Shown: in pieces, positions 8,841 through 18,375 of the stretch
Layout: each line of letters begins with the position of its first letter
How positions within the stretch are numbered: the first letter of the stretch is position 1
Notes under the pieces: model-generated
Told to the model about the DNA's origin: nothing
What the model saw: the letters and a program-made list of their open reading frames with translations, nothing else
The model's database searches: none
Position numbers and translations under genes: made by a program
Origin: Rahnella variigena
GTDB lineage: Bacteria; Pseudomonadota; Gammaproteobacteria; Enterobacterales; Enterobacteriaceae
Reading direction: 5' to 3'
Assembly (NCBI RefSeq): GCF_003610915.1
Contig: NZ_NSDJ01000001.1
Location: 3,286,001 to 3,350,000 of the forward strand
Length of the DNA stretch: 64,000 nt

Positions 8841-9836
8841 ATGTCGGCTGAAACTGCATTTATTTCTCCCCGTCGCCCTCAGGCCAGACCGTCGTGGCGC
8901 GGGCGGATCATCCGGCGGATAGTCACCGGCGTTTTGGTGCTGTGGGCAGCGGTTACGCTGTCGTTTATCAGCGTTTACCTCGCGCCCGGCGATATCGTCA
9001 GTTTACTGATGGGCGAACAGGTGCATACACCGGCGATTGAGGCGGCGATCCGCGCCGAATGGGGTCTGGATCAGCCGTTGTATCTGCAATATCTGCATTA
9101 CCTGTGGCGCGTATTGCACGGGGATTTTGGCCGTTCGTACATGCTCAATACCGACGTCAGTTCGCTGGTGTTATCGCAGTTGTGGCCGACGCTGAAACTC
9201 ACCGGTCTGGCGCTGGTGGTCAGCCTGGTGTTTGCCGTGCTGATGGCGGTCACGACCGCGCACCGGCGCTGGGGGCAACGCATCGCCGGTTCCATAGAAC
9301 TGGTTCTGGCGTCCACGCCCTCTTTCTGGCTTGGCATCGTGCTGCTGTTTATCTTCAGCTTTACCTTGCGCTGGTTTCCGGTCGCCGGTGACCGCAGTTT
9401 TTCGTCGCTGGTGTTACCGGCGTTCTCCCTCGGACTGGCGCAGGGCGCGGTGGTGTCGCAGGTGCTGCGACGCGGGCTGGAAGATGCGCTTGATGAACCC
9501 TTTGTTCTGACGCTGCGCGCCTGGGGACTGGGCAACACTGTCATCCGTTTACGCCATGCGCTGCGCCACGCCGCGCTGCCTGCCGTCACCCTCACCGGCT
9601 GGCTGATTGGCGGTCTGCTCAGCGGTGCGGTGATCACCGAACAGGTATTTGGCCGTCCGGGGCTGGGCAAAATCACCGTCGATGCCGTGCTGGGTAAGGA
9701 TTTGCCGGTGGTGCTGGCGGTAGCGATTTTCTCGGCGCTGGTGTACGTGGTGCTCAGTACGCTGGTGGATATTTTGTACCTGTTTATCGATCCGCGCTTG
9801 CGCGACGCGCCCGCTGCCGGGGAGGAAAACGCATGA
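8841..9836 (+). CDS. ABC importer inner-membrane permease (DppB-like)
   Basis: 331 aa, with an N-terminal helix (RIVTGVLVLWAAVTLSFISVYLAPGD), the DppB-type periplasmic segment (EWGLDQPLYLQYLHYLWRVLHGDFGRSYM) and the cytoplasmic EAA loop around LTLRAWGLGNTVIRLRHALRHAALP that docks on the ATPase, plus about six membrane segments. It starts 21 bp after the binding-protein gene. Its stop overlaps the next permease start by 4 bp (ATGA), indicating translational coupling. Confidence 0.92.
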   Translation: MSAETAFISPRRPQARPSWRGRIIRRIVTGVLVLWAAVTLSFISVYLAPGDIVSLLMGEQVHTPAIEAAIRAEWGLDQPLYLQYLHYLWRVLHGDFGRSYMLNTDVSSLVLSQLWPTLKLTGLALVVSLVFAVLMAVTTAHRRWGQRIAGSIELVLASTPSFWLGIVLLFIFSFTLRWFPVAGDRSFSSLVLPAFSLGLAQGAVVSQVLRRGLEDALDEPFVLTLRAWGLGNTVIRLRHALRHAALPAVTLTGWLIGGLLSGAVITEQVFGRPGLGKITVDAVLGKDLPVVLAVAIFSALVYVVLSTLVDILYLFIDPRLRDAPAAGEENA

Positions 9837-10672
9837 GTCAGATTCTGCTTTCCGGGCGCATTACGCGCCGTTTCTCTGCCGGTGTTTTGCTGGCAGCCAG
9901 TTTTATATTTCTGGTACTGCTGGCGGTTGTCTTCCCCGCGTTGCTCACGCATTACGATCCGCTCAATGCCGATCCGGTTAACGCACAGCTTGCGCCTTCC
10001 GCCAGTCACTGGCTGGGCACCGATCAGTTAGGCCGCGACGTACTGGCGCGTATCATTTATGGCAGCCGTTATTCCCTGCTGATTAGCCTGGCGGCGATGG
10101 TTGTCGCGGTCAGCATCGGCACCCTGCTTGGCCTGCTGGCGGGTTTATTCAAAGGGCCGCTGGATGAGCTGATCAGCCGCGCGGTGGACGTGGTTTCAGC
10201 CTTTCCGGATTTGCTGCTGGCGCTGATGCTTATTGCCTTTACCGGTCCCGGCACCACCAATCTGATTTTCGCACTCGGCGTGGCGTCAGTGCCCCGCTTC
10301 ACCCGCGTAGTGCGGGCACAAACCTTTCTGGTGATGTCTTCCGGCTATGTCGAACAGGCGCGCACGCTGGGACTGAAGCGTCACGTTTTGGTCTGGCGGC
10401 ATGTGTTGCCGCACGCCATTGCGCACGTTCCGGCGCTGGCGACCCTCGGGCTGGGCACGGCGATTATCGGCACCGCCGGGCTGAGTTTTCTCGGTATGGG
10501 CCCGCAACCGCCGACCGCCGAATGGGGGCTGATGCTGGCCGAGGGCCGTAATTATCTGCGTAATGCCTGGTGGATTGGCGTCTGGCCGGGCGTGGCAATC
10601 ACCCTGACCGTGATTTCAGTCAACACACTCGGGCGTTACTGGCAGGCCACTTTTGAAGGAAAACGTCCATGA
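9833..10672 (+). CDS. ABC importer inner-membrane permease (DppC-like)
   Basis: 279 aa of the DppC type: one N-terminal membrane helix, then the motif WLGTDQLGRDVLARIIYGSRYSL (about residues 61-83), typical of DppC proteins, then five further helices with the EAA loop YVEQARTLGLKRHVLVWRHVLPHA. It overlaps both neighbours by 4 bp, so it is translationally coupled to the first permease and to the ATPase. With 8841-9836 it forms the heterodimeric channel. Confidence 0.92.
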   Translation: MSQILLSGRITRRFSAGVLLAASFIFLVLLAVVFPALLTHYDPLNADPVNAQLAPSASHWLGTDQLGRDVLARIIYGSRYSLLISLAAMVVAVSIGTLLGLLAGLFKGPLDELISRAVDVVSAFPDLLLALMLIAFTGPGTTNLIFALGVASVPRFTRVVRAQTFLVMSSGYVEQARTLGLKRHVLVWRHVLPHAIAHVPALATLGLGTAIIGTAGLSFLGMGPQPPTAEWGLMLAEGRNYLRNAWWIGVWPGVAITLTVISVNTLGRYWQATFEGKRP

Positions 10673-12315
10673 GCGACGAACTGTTAATTGATATCCAAAA
10701 CCTGTCGATTTTCTTCCCGACTGCAGGCGGTGAAAAAGCCGCCGTCAGCGGGCTGAATCTGCAACTGCGTCGCGGCGAATCCGTGGCATTTGTCGGAGAA
10801 TCCGGCTCAGGGAAAACCGTGACAGCCCGCAGCCTGCTCGGCTTACAGGATGGCAAAGCGCGTATTACTGCCGATCGTTTTGTGATTGGCGGTGAAGACA
10901 TGCTTGGCGCCAGCCAGCGGCGCTGGCGTAAAATTCGCGGCAGCCAGATTGGCTATGTATTGCAGGACGCGCTGGTGTCGCTCGATCCCTTACGGCAGGT
11001 CGGGCGGCAGCTTCACGATGCGCTGACCGCCAGCCGCAAAACCGATCCGAAGTTGCTCAGCGAGCAGGTGATCACCTCACTGAAATCGGTCGGATTTCCC
11101 GATGCGCAAAACCGCCTCAGTGCCTATCCGCATCAGCTTTCCGGCGGGTTGCGTCAGCGCGTGTTGATTGCCACCGCGCTGGCCGGAAATCCCGGTTTAC
11201 TGATTGCCGATGAACCGACCACCGCGCTGGACATGACGGTGCAAAAACAGATCCTGGATTTGCTGCAACAGCGGCGCGATAAAGGCGAAAGCCTGCTGCT
11301 GATCAGCCACGATTTGTCGGTCGTCGGGCAACTGGCCGACCGTATTCTGGTGATGCATCAGGGCAAAGTGGTTGAGGAAGGTCGCGGCGAAAAGCTGCTG
11401 TCCGCGCCCGACCATCCCTATACGCAACAGCTACTGGCGGCGGTTCCCAGCCCGGCGACGCGCGGGTTTAAGCTTTCCGGCAAACGTGGTGAACCGCTGC
11501 CTGCACGCAATATTTCCGTTTCTAATCCGGTGCTGGAAACCCGTCATCTCAGCAAAGCCTACGCCGGTAAAACCGTGGTCAGTCACGTCAGTCTGCAACT
11601 GTTTGCCGGTGAAACGCTGGGCATTGTCGGGGAGTCTGGCTCAGGGAAAACTACCCTGGCGCGGATGATCCTCGGGCTGACCGAACCGGTATCCGGCACG
11701 ATAGAAATTCAGGGGCAACGCTGGAGCCAGGTTCCGGAAGCGCAGCGCAGACTGCAACGACGTGGTATCCAGCTGATTGCGCAGGATCCGCTGAGTTCAT
11801 TTGATCCGCGCTATAACGTTGAAAAAATCATCGGCGAAAGCCTCGACAGCGTGGGCATTTTTGGTGAGGAACGGCGCAACCGCGTCCGTCAGTTGCTGGA
11901 TGAAGTGCAGCTTGGCGACAGTTTTCTGCACCGTTATCCGCGTGAATTGTCCGGCGGACAGCGTCAGCGAGTGGCGATTGCCCGTGCTTTTGCGCCGAAT
12001 CCTGCGCTGCTGGTGGCCGATGAACCGGTCAGCGCGCTGGATGTTTCGATTCAGGCGCAGGTACTGGATTTGCTGGCAAAAATGCAGGCCGAGCACCGCA
12101 CCGCGCTGTTGTTTATCTCGCATGATTTAGGCGTGGTGCATCATCTGGCTGACCGGGTGATGGTAATGAAAGACGGCAGCGTAGTGGAGCACGGAAAAGT
12201 CGATGATGTGTTCCACCACCCGGCGCATCCGTGGACGAAAAAGCTGATTGATGCGCTGCCGGTTGTCAGTTCAAACCAGCACAATAAAGATTATCCGCTC
12301 AGGCATCATCCATAA
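10669..12315 (+). CDS. Fused double-ATPase subunit (DppD-DppF-type) of the peptide importer
   Basis: 548 aa holding two complete ABC ATPase domains in one chain. Domain 1 has Walker A GESGSGKT (43-50), signature LSGGLRQRV and Walker B LLIADEP; domain 2 has Walker [10 protein letters not shown] near residue 321, LSGGQRQRV and LLVADEP. Most Dpp/Opp systems use two separate ATPases (for example 50806-51828 and 51825-52940 here). The single-chain form is known from GsiA- and YejF-type transporters. It hydrolyses ATP on the cytoplasmic face to drive import. The first signature, LSGGL, departs slightly from LSGGQ, a common asymmetry. It ends the operon, and the next gene starts 113 bp later. Confidence 0.93.
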   Translation: MSDELLIDIQNLSIFFPTAGGEKAAVSGLNLQLRRGESVAFVGESGSGKTVTARSLLGLQDGKARITADRFVIGGEDMLGASQRRWRKIRGSQIGYVLQDALVSLDPLRQVGRQLHDALTASRKTDPKLLSEQVITSLKSVGFPDAQNRLSAYPHQLSGGLRQRVLIATALAGNPGLLIADEPTTALDMTVQKQILDLLQQRRDKGESLLLISHDLSVVGQLADRILVMHQGKVVEEGRGEKLLSAPDHPYTQQLLAAVPSPATRGFKLSGKRGEPLPARNISVSNPVLETRHLSKAYAGKTVVSHVSLQLFAGETLGIVGESGSGKTTLARMILGLTEPVSGTIEIQGQRWSQVPEAQRRLQRRGIQLIAQDPLSSFDPRYNVEKIIGESLDSVGIFGEERRNRVRQLLDEVQLGDSFLHRYPRELSGGQRQRVAIARAFAPNPALLVADEPVSALDVSIQAQVLDLLAKMQAEHRTALLFISHDLGVVHHLADRVMVMKDGSVVEHGKVDDVFHHPAHPWTKKLIDALPVVSSNQHNKDYPLRHHP

Positions 12316-12428
12316 TATTACGCCCCGCATATCGTTAGCGATTTAAAGCATTTGTCGCAGGCAACCGAAAAGTTAATATTCTTTTAAGGAAATATGCGCG
12401 TTATTTATATTAACCAGCGGGAGTTTGC

Positions 12429-13160
12429 ATGATCACTGTCAGCGGATTGAATAAAACATTTAACCAATTCCCTGCCCTGTCGGATATTAATTTCACCGTG
12501 AATAAAGGTGAAGTGGTGTCGATTATTGGCCCCTCAGGTTCCGGGAAATCCACTCTGTTACGTTCGCTGAATTTGCTCGTCAGGCCGGATTCCGGCCAGA
12601 TCCAGATTGGAGATAAACACATTAATGCGGACACACTCACCCGCAGACAAACAGCCGATTTTCGCCGCCAGACTTCGATGGTTTTTCAGCACTACAATTT
12701 GTTTAAAAATAAAACCGCACTGGAAAACATCACTGAGATCTTACGTTTTACCCAAAAACTGAACAAAGCGCAGGCGCGCGAACGGGGTGAAGAATTGCTT
12801 GCGCAGGTGGGTCTGGCGCACAAAGCGGCGGCTTATCCCGGCACACTCTCCGGCGGACAGCAGCAGCGCGTCGGCATCGCCCGCGCCATGGCCGTTGATC
12901 CGCAGGTCATTTTATTCGATGAGCCCACGTCTTCCCTGGATCCTGAAATGCGCCGTGAAGTGCTGAACCTGATTGAAGGGCTGGCCGGGCGCGACTTAAC
13001 CATGATGATCGTGACGCATGAGATGGGCTTTGCACGGGATGTCTCTGACCGGATATTTTTCATGGAGCACGGTCATATTATCGAACAAGGCGAACCGGCC
13101 AAAATCTTCCAGACCGGCTCTTCGAACCGCACCCGTTCTTTCTTACACGATTTTGCCTGA
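12429..13160 (+). CDS. Polar amino-acid ABC importer ATPase (TcyN/GlnQ-like)
   Basis: 243 aa: Walker [10 protein letters not shown] (about residues 34-42), Q-loop QHYNLFKNKTALENI, signature LSGGQQQRV, Walker [13 protein letters not shown] and switch VTHEM, all in the PAAT form (short, no C-terminal regulatory domain). It is the first gene of a three-gene unit (ATPase, one permease, lipoprotein binding protein), an order seen in tcyJKLMN-like and yec-type cystine systems. An A+T-rich leader with TAAGGA at 12386-12391 precedes the unit. Cystine or an S-modified cysteine is a reasonable substrate given the neighbouring monooxygenases, but the sequence does not fix specificity. Confidence 0.92.
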   Translation: MITVSGLNKTFNQFPALSDINFTVNKGEVVSIIGPSGSGKSTLLRSLNLLVRPDSGQIQIGDKHINADTLTRRQTADFRRQTSMVFQHYNLFKNKTALENITEILRFTQKLNKAQARERGEELLAQVGLAHKAAAYPGTLSGGQQQRVGIARAMAVDPQVILFDEPTSSLDPEMRREVLNLIEGLAGRDLTMMIVTHEMGFARDVSDRIFFMEHGHIIEQGEPAKIFQTGSSNRTRSFLHDFA

Positions 13161-13184
13161 TGGCCGTACACGGAACTTTGCACA

Positions 13185-13853
13185 ATGAATTTTGATTTTC
13201 CTTATATGCTCGGCGTTATTCCGCAGATCCTCGTTTATCTTCCCGTGACCTTGCTGATTTCATTGCTTTCCATTTTGCTGGCTACCGTTCTGGGTATTAT
13301 TTTCGCCCTGTTACTCAGGGCCGGTAAAATACCCGCGGCTTTCGCCCACCTTTATATTTCCTTCTTTCGCGGCACGCCGGTTCTGGTGCAGTTACTGATT
13401 ATTTATTTTGGTTTGCCGCAAATTATTCCTTCGATGAATTCACTGAGCGCCATGAATGCGGTGATCCTCGGTTTAAGCTTAAACACGTCCGCTTATCTGG
13501 CGGAAATCTTCCGTGCCGCCATCGACTCTGTTGATAAAGGGCAGCTGGAAGCCTCTCTGGCCTCCGGACTGAGCATGTTTAAAGCCTCCAGCCGCATCCT
13601 GTTTCCGCAAGCCTGCCGCAATGCCATTCCGGCGACCGGCAACGTGTATATCGGCCTGATCAAGAACTCTTCGCTGGCGTTCACTTTAGGCGTTAGCGAA
13701 CTGCTGGCAGCCGGAAAAATGGTGGCTACAGAATCGCTGAAATTCTTCGAAGCGTATTTCGCCGTGGCGCTGGTCTACTGGGCGCTGACCATCATTTTCA
13801 GTGAGTTACAGCGTCGCCTCGAAAAACATCTCGGCAAACCTTATGCCGGTTAA
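13185..13853 (+). CDS. Polar amino-acid ABC importer permease (HisM/TcyL family)
   Basis: 222 aa with about five membrane segments and the family landmarks FFRGTPVLVQLLIIYFGLP (about residues 60-78) and the EAA loop QLEASLASGLSMFKASSRILFPQACRNAIP (about 122-151). It is the only permease of this unit and so probably works as a homodimer with the ATPase encoded 24 bp upstream. The binding-protein gene follows 15 bp downstream. Confidence 0.92.
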   Translation: MNFDFPYMLGVIPQILVYLPVTLLISLLSILLATVLGIIFALLLRAGKIPAAFAHLYISFFRGTPVLVQLLIIYFGLPQIIPSMNSLSAMNAVILGLSLNTSAYLAEIFRAAIDSVDKGQLEASLASGLSMFKASSRILFPQACRNAIPATGNVYIGLIKNSSLAFTLGVSELLAAGKMVATESLKFFEAYFAVALVYWALTIIFSELQRRLEKHLGKPYAG

Positions 13854-13868
13854 ACAGGAAATTATGTT

Positions 13869-14669
13869 ATGCGATTGTTAACACTGGCGATTTGTTCGCT
13901 CCCTCTTCTGCTGACCGCATGTGATAAACCCGCCGAAAAAGCGGATGACGAACCGGTTCTGCGGGTGGGTGCGATACCCGACGGTTATCCGCACTATTTC
14001 AAAGAGGGCGACACCATCAAAGGTTTCAGCGCGGACATTCTCAACGCCGTTGCCGGTAAGATTCACTATAAAGTTGAATGGGTAACGTCCGACTGGGTGG
14101 GCGTGCTGGGCTCTCTCGAAACCGGCAAAGTGGATACCGTAGGCAATTTCGCCGACACGCCGGAGCGGCGCAAAAAATATGATTATTCGGCGCCCTACTA
14201 TTACTCAGCGGCGCAGTTAGCGGTGAGTAAAAACAACACCACCATTCACGGATTGCAGGACATGAAAGGCAAAACCGTCGCCGCCGATCTCGGTTCGAAC
14301 TATGCCAAAGTCCTGAAAGAATTTGACCCGAAAAATGAAATCAAACTGGTGACCTTCGAGGGCATGGATGTGGTGGTTAACAGCGTGGCGCAGGGAAAAG
14401 TGGATGCCTATGTTTCCGGCCAGGTGATCCTGCTCGGGCAGATCAAGCATAAAAATCTGCCACTGAAAGTTGTCGGTGAACCGTTTGGCCTGAAACAGGT
14501 CGCCCTGCCGTTCAGGAAAGATGCGCGCGGAGAAGCACTGAAACAGAAAGTGGATGTCGCACTGGGAGAATTACGGGCAGACGGGACATTGAAGAAGATT
14601 TCTGAAAAATGGTTCGACCGGGATCTGAGTGTGGATACGGAATTAACGTCAGTCAGCAAAAGACAATAA
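13869..14669 (+). CDS. Amino-acid ABC importer binding lipoprotein
   Basis: 266 aa with a lipoprotein signal, MRLLTLAICSLPLLLTACDK (lipobox LTAC, Cys18), so it is membrane-anchored; Asp after Cys would favour retention in the inner membrane. The SBP_bac_3 fold is indicated by VLRVGAIPDGYPHYFKEGD, IKGFSADILNAVAGK, DTVGNFADTPERRKKYDYSAPYY and MKGKTVAADLGSNYAKVL. It is the last gene of the ATPase-permease-binding-protein unit and is followed by a strong two-way terminator. Confidence 0.9.
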   Translation: MRLLTLAICSLPLLLTACDKPAEKADDEPVLRVGAIPDGYPHYFKEGDTIKGFSADILNAVAGKIHYKVEWVTSDWVGVLGSLETGKVDTVGNFADTPERRKKYDYSAPYYYSAAQLAVSKNNTTIHGLQDMKGKTVAADLGSNYAKVLKEFDPKNEIKLVTFEGMDVVVNSVAQGKVDAYVSGQVILLGQIKHKNLPLKVVGEPFGLKQVALPFRKDARGEALKQKVDVALGELRADGTLKKISEKWFDRDLSVDTELTSVSKRQ

Positions 14670-14690
14670 ACCTGCCATCTCTCCAGTCTG

Positions 14691-14724
14691 AAAACCCCGC
14701 CGGCACCAGGCGGGGTTTTCTTTT
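14691..14724. terminator. Bidirectional terminator between two convergent amino-acid ABC operons
   Basis: An 11-bp stem (aaaaccccgcc / ggcggggtttt) with a 7-nt loop, A tract on one side and T tract on the other. It serves the plus-strand operon ending at 14669. The minus-strand permease stop at 14723 lies at its right edge, so the stem also ends that transcript. Confidence 0.9.
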
Positions 14725-15415
14725 ACGTCCGCAACCCCTGACGACGTTTTATCGATTTACCGGCCAGATACGCCAGCGAGGCGCACAGCAGGTAATACAT
14801 CAGCCCGACCAGCAGGAAGATTTCTGCCGGGTAAATTTGTACCCGGTTATTCACTTGTCCGGCAACGGTGGTCAGTTCCGGCACGTTGACGATAAACGCC
14901 AGCGACGTGTCTTTCACCAGAGAGATCAGCAGCCCGAGATACGACGGCAGCAAATTCGGCCACGCCTGCGGTAACAGCACGAACAACAGCACTTTGCCGT
15001 CACTCATGCCGGACGCAATTCCCGCTTCAGTTTGCCCGCGCGGCAAGGCTTCCAGACCGGCCAGCGTCGAATGCATCACCGCCGCCGAGGTAAACCAGGC
15101 CAGCGCCAGAATCACCGTCATCGGCCCAGGGATCGACCCGCCAAATACCACCGGCAGCAGGAAATACAGCCAGAAAATCACAAATATCAGCGGAATGCCG
15201 CGGATAAACGACGCCCAGATAAACAGGATTTTCCGCGTCCAGCCGCCGAAACGCCACGCCAGCGCCGCCATCAGCACACCGAACACTAACGCCAGAACGC
15301 CCGCCGATGCCGCCATGATTAGCGTCAGCAATACTCCGCCCGGCTCGCCATCCGCCAGCCTTCCCCACAGCAGATAAGTGAAATTATCGTGTATAACAGA
15401 CCAGTCAAACTCCAT
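14723..15415 (-). CDS. Polar amino-acid ABC importer permease 2 (GltK/HisM family)
   Basis: 230 aa, about five helices, with RKILFIWASFIRGIPLIFVIFWLYFLLP and the EAA loop GQTEAGIASGMSDGKVLLFVLLPQAWPNLLP. Last gene of the four-gene minus-strand unit (binding protein, ATPase, permease 1, permease 2). It overlaps permease 1 by 11 bp. The two permeases probably form a heterodimer, unlike the single-permease system at 12429-14669 that faces it. Confidence 0.9.
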   Translation of the reverse strand: MEFDWSVIHDNFTYLLWGRLADGEPGGVLLTLIMAASAGVLALVFGVLMAALAWRFGGWTRKILFIWASFIRGIPLIFVIFWLYFLLPVVFGGSIPGPMTVILALAWFTSAAVMHSTLAGLEALPRGQTEAGIASGMSDGKVLLFVLLPQAWPNLLPSYLGLLISLVKDTSLAFIVNVPELTTVAGQVNNRVQIYPAEIFLLVGLMYYLLCASLAYLAGKSIKRRQGLRT

Positions 15416-16178
15416 CGCGGGTTTCCTCCTTCAGTACCACCTGCGGCCTGTGCTGCGGTCGTTTCGGGCCAAACGCCGTCATCAGCCAGCCGAGGATCAG
15501 TCCGAGTGCCAGATAAAGCAGCGTCCCGACGGCGAAACCTTCAAAGGCGTGCGCGTTATAGCTTTCAATCTGGCTGACCTGATACGTCAGTTCCGAAAAA
15601 CCAATACCTGTCGCCAGCGAGGAAAGCTTCATCAGGTTGAGATACTGGCCGGTGATCGGCTGCCACGCGTTGATCAGCGCCTGCGGCAGGAGAATCGAAA
15701 GCAGCAGCGTTTTACGGCTGAAACCCTGAGAAATCGCCGCTTCGGTCTGGCCTTTGGGCACAGAATTCAGTCCGGCCTGCACTTCTTCCACCAGAAACGC
15801 CGCCGTGAACAGCGCCAGCCCCCAGGCCGCACACAGAAATTCCGGGGTCAGCCACGCAATGTTGCCCGGAAACGACGCCCACGGATGATTGTCGCCGATA
15901 TAAAAACGCCAGCTTTGCGGCAGCGCGCCGTATGCCGCGAAATACCAGAACAGCAGTTGTACCAGCAGCGGCGTGTTGCGAAAAGCAGAGACAAACGCCG
16001 CCACCGCACCGCGTGCCAGACGCGACGAACTCATGCGCAGCGCCAGCAGCAACACAGTCAGTAACGTGGCGAGCAGGCTGCCAACAATGCTGACATACAG
16101 CGTGGTGAGGAAGCCGGATATTATCCATTGCAGAGGCTGGCCGGTCAGCACGCCAGCCCAGTCGGGATGCCAGTTCAT
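15405..16178 (-). CDS. Polar amino-acid ABC importer permease 1 (GltJ/HisQ family)
   Basis: 257 aa. Landmarks are [52 protein letters not shown] and the EAA loop [32 protein letters not shown]. The longer periplasmic insert ([32 protein letters not shown]) is the GltJ-type feature. It overlaps the ATPase gene by 4 bp and permease 2 by 11 bp, indicating a translationally coupled operon. Confidence 0.9.
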   Translation of the reverse strand: MNWHPDWAGVLTGQPLQWIISGFLTTLYVSIVGSLLATLLTVLLLALRMSSSRLARGAVAAFVSAFRNTPLLVQLLFWYFAAYGALPQSWRFYIGDNHPWASFPGNIAWLTPEFLCAAWGLALFTAAFLVEEVQAGLNSVPKGQTEAAISQGFSRKTLLLSILLPQALINAWQPITGQYLNLMKLSSLATGIGFSELTYQVSQIESYNAHAFEGFAVGTLLYLALGLILGWLMTAFGPKRPQHRPQVVLKEETRDGV

Positions 16179-17005
16179 AGCGCGGCTCCGCTCTGCGGAT
16201 GCAGCGGGAACAGGACTTTTTGCAGAAACCGCTGCGCACGCGGATGTTGCGGACGGAGGAAGAAATCTTCCGGCTGCGCCTGTTCAAGAATTTCACCACC
16301 GTCCATGAAAATCACCCGGTCAGCGATTTCACGGGCAAAACTCATCTCGTGCGTCACCACAATCATGGTGATGCCGCTTTTCGCCAGCTCCTGCATGACC
16401 AGTAATACTTCACCGATCATTTCCGGATCCAGCGCCGACGTTGGTTCATCAAATAAAATAATGCCCGGATCCGTGACCAGCGCCCTGGCAATCGCCACGC
16501 GCTGCTGCTGACCGCCGGAAAGCTGCTCAGGATAATGCTGCGCTTTATCGCCCAGCCCGACGCGCGTCAGCAATGCACGTGCCTTTTCGCGGGCCTGAGT
16601 TTTCTTCCAGCCATGCACTTTGATCAGCGCCAGACTGACGTTGTCTTCGGCGGTGAGATGGGCATAAAGGTTGAACTGCTGAAATACAAATCCGATGTGC
16701 GTGCGCAACCGGCGTAATGCGACACCTTTGAGATTGCGCGTCGGCTGGTCGGCAATAAGGATTTCACCGCTGCTGACCGATTCCAGCTGATTAATCAGCC
16801 GGATCAGCGTGGATTTTCCCGAACCGGAGGGCCCGCAAACTGCCACCACTTCGCCGCTGTCCACACGCAAATCCACGTTACGGATCACCTCATGCGGACC
16901 GAAAGATTTACGGACCTGGCGGAATTCAACGGCCGCCGTTTTTCCGGCGGATGAATGTGAAAAAACCGCAGACGTCGCTGCGGTTGAGAGAGTGTCTTGC
17001 TGCAT
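16175..17005 (-). CDS. Polar amino-acid ABC importer ATPase (GltL/GlnQ family)
   Basis: 276 aa. A non-conserved N-terminal tail of about 25 residues ([21 protein letters not shown]) precedes the ATPase domain with Walker [11 protein letters not shown]-loop [15 protein letters not shown], signature LSGGQQQRV, Walker [13 protein letters not shown] and VTHEM. The tail is longer than in GlnQ; later starts are possible but no better ribosome site was seen. It lies 24 bp downstream of the binding-protein gene. Confidence 0.92.
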   Translation of the reverse strand: MQQDTLSTAATSAVFSHSSAGKTAAVEFRQVRKSFGPHEVIRNVDLRVDSGEVVAVCGPSGSGKSTLIRLINQLESVSSGEILIADQPTRNLKGVALRRLRTHIGFVFQQFNLYAHLTAEDNVSLALIKVHGWKKTQAREKARALLTRVGLGDKAQHYPEQLSGGQQQRVAIARALVTDPGIILFDEPTSALDPEMIGEVLLVMQELAKSGITMIVVTHEMSFAREIADRVIFMDGGEILEQAQPEDFFLRPQHPRAQRFLQKVLFPLHPQSGAAL

Positions 17006-17029
17006 GTGTCTTACCTTGCATAAAACAGA

Positions 17030-17857
17030 TTATTTGGCTTCGATTTTGAACAGACGCGGCTGAGGTGATTTAGTCTGCGGACCGAACCAGACGTTATAAA
17101 TGCTGACCGCCTGACCGTTTTTCTCCAGATTCAGCAGCTCGTCATTGACCACTTTCAGCAAGCTGGTCTCGCCTTTTTTGACACCCACGCCAATCTCTTC
17201 TTTGCTCAGTAATTCAGGCAGCACTTTGTATTTCGCTTTATCCGGCGCGCCATCCAGCAAACCGGCCAGAATGGTGCTGTCCTGAGTAATGGCCTGCACG
17301 TTGCCGTTACGCAGCGCAGAAAGTGCCAGCGGAATATCGTCATAAGACAGCACGCGGGACTGCGGGAAGCGGTTATGCAATTCCTGCTCGCCGGTGGTGC
17401 CTTTCACCGCGCCGATACGCGCCGTGGCATACGCATCCAGTTTATCCGGCGAATTTGCCGGCACCAGGAACTGCTGGCCGGTGACGAAATACGGCACGGA
17501 GAAGTCGATCACTTTCGCGCGTTCCGGCGTGATGGTGATATCAGCCACAATCAGATCCGCTTTACCGGACTGTAACAAAGGAATGCGGTTCGCCGGATTG
17601 GTCGGTACCAGTTGCAATTTCACGCCCAGCGTTTTCGCCAGCGCTTTTGCGAAATCTACGTCATAACCCACGATGTCATGCGTTTTGGCATCCACAGACC
17701 CAAACGGCGGATTGGAATCGAAGGTCGCGACCTTCACCACACCGGCTTTCTTGATGTCCGCCAGCTGATCTGCGTGCGCGGCAAAAGAAGAAATCGTGCT
17801 GAGCGCCAGAAACAATCCGGCAGCAATCTTGGTTTTATTTACGTCAATGACAGCCAT
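17030..17857 (-). CDS. Amino-acid ABC importer periplasmic binding protein
   Basis: 275 aa; Sec leader MAVIDVNKTKIAAGLFLALS with likely cleavage after AAHA before DQLADIKKAG. SBP_bac_3 fold: VVKVATFDSNPPFGSVDAKTHDIVGYDVDFAKALAKTLG, SGKADLIVADITITPERAKVIDFSVPYF and ARIGAVKGTTGEQELHNRFP. The DITIT-x-ER-x-x-x-IDFS-x-PYF block is typical of glutamate/aspartate/cystine-type receptors. AAGGAAAA precedes the ATG by 4 nt. First gene of the minus-strand operon. Confidence 0.92.
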   Translation of the reverse strand: MAVIDVNKTKIAAGLFLALSTISSFAAHADQLADIKKAGVVKVATFDSNPPFGSVDAKTHDIVGYDVDFAKALAKTLGVKLQLVPTNPANRIPLLQSGKADLIVADITITPERAKVIDFSVPYFVTGQQFLVPANSPDKLDAYATARIGAVKGTTGEQELHNRFPQSRVLSYDDIPLALSALRNGNVQAITQDSTILAGLLDGAPDKAKYKVLPELLSKEEIGVGVKKGETSLLKVVNDELLNLEKNGQAVSIYNVWFGPQTKSPQPRLFKIEAK

Positions 17858-18059
17858 CGCTTTTCCTTATGATAGTCTTCAGAGGGCTTACGCCCCAATT
17901 TTTCAAAGTGGAGTATTCAGAACAAATACAGACCTGTTTTTCTTTTGTAAGTCAGAGAATTGCACAAGGGATTAAGGCGGTGCCACTAACAAAAAGGGAT
18001 ATAGATGGGTGATTTAGGCATAAGGAGAGGAGATGTTGGGTTTGGGGGAATTCCGTTTG

Positions 18060-18187
18060 CTCCCTCCCCTGCGAAGGGGAGGGTTGGGGTGGGGTATAAA
18101 GGTCAAAAACAAAAATTAATGTGTGCATTAGCCACGGTTTTGTCTGCAAAACCCCCTCCCAGCCTCCCCCTTCGCAGGGGGAGGAGC
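18060..18187. repeat. REPIN-like paired GC-rich repeat, copy A (inverted orientation)
   Basis: Two palindromic GC-rich halves in opposite orientation: ctcccctgcgaaggggag at the left and cctcccccttcgcaggggga at the right, flanked inward by ggttggggtggggt and accccctcccagc, with about 55 bp between. The order of the halves is reversed compared with copies B to E, so this copy is inserted the other way round. The interval 17858-18254 contains no credible gene. Confidence 0.85.
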
Positions 18188-18254
18188 AAAACAACACATC
18201 TGACTCCCGCCAATACAATATAATCCCCTGATTTTCTTAAAATCCCCCTCTTTG

Positions 18255-18268
18255 TACATTCCGTTACA
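18255..18268 (+). promoter_or_regulatory. RstA-box-like site upstream of asr
   Basis: tacattccgttaca matches the published RstA box TACATNTNGTTACA at 11 of its 12 fixed bases. E. coli asr is known to be activated by RstA through such a box in acid. It lies 107 bp upstream of the asr start codon. Confidence 0.7.
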
Positions 18269-18375
18269 CGCCGATACCAATCACTCACGGACAGCAGCGA
18301 TCCACATGCCTATTATTCTTTCACCGGCCCCGCAGTGGGGTGGACACTTAAACTAAAATTCTTAAGGAATTACAC

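Noticed and set aside
15378..16064. 228-codon open frame on the plus strand
   Set aside because: Antisense to an amino-acid permease; Arg/Gln-rich shadow of a membrane protein gene.
17952..18218. Open frame of 88 codons over REPIN copy A
   Set aside because: Formed from the GC-rich repeat; similar frames appear at other copies.
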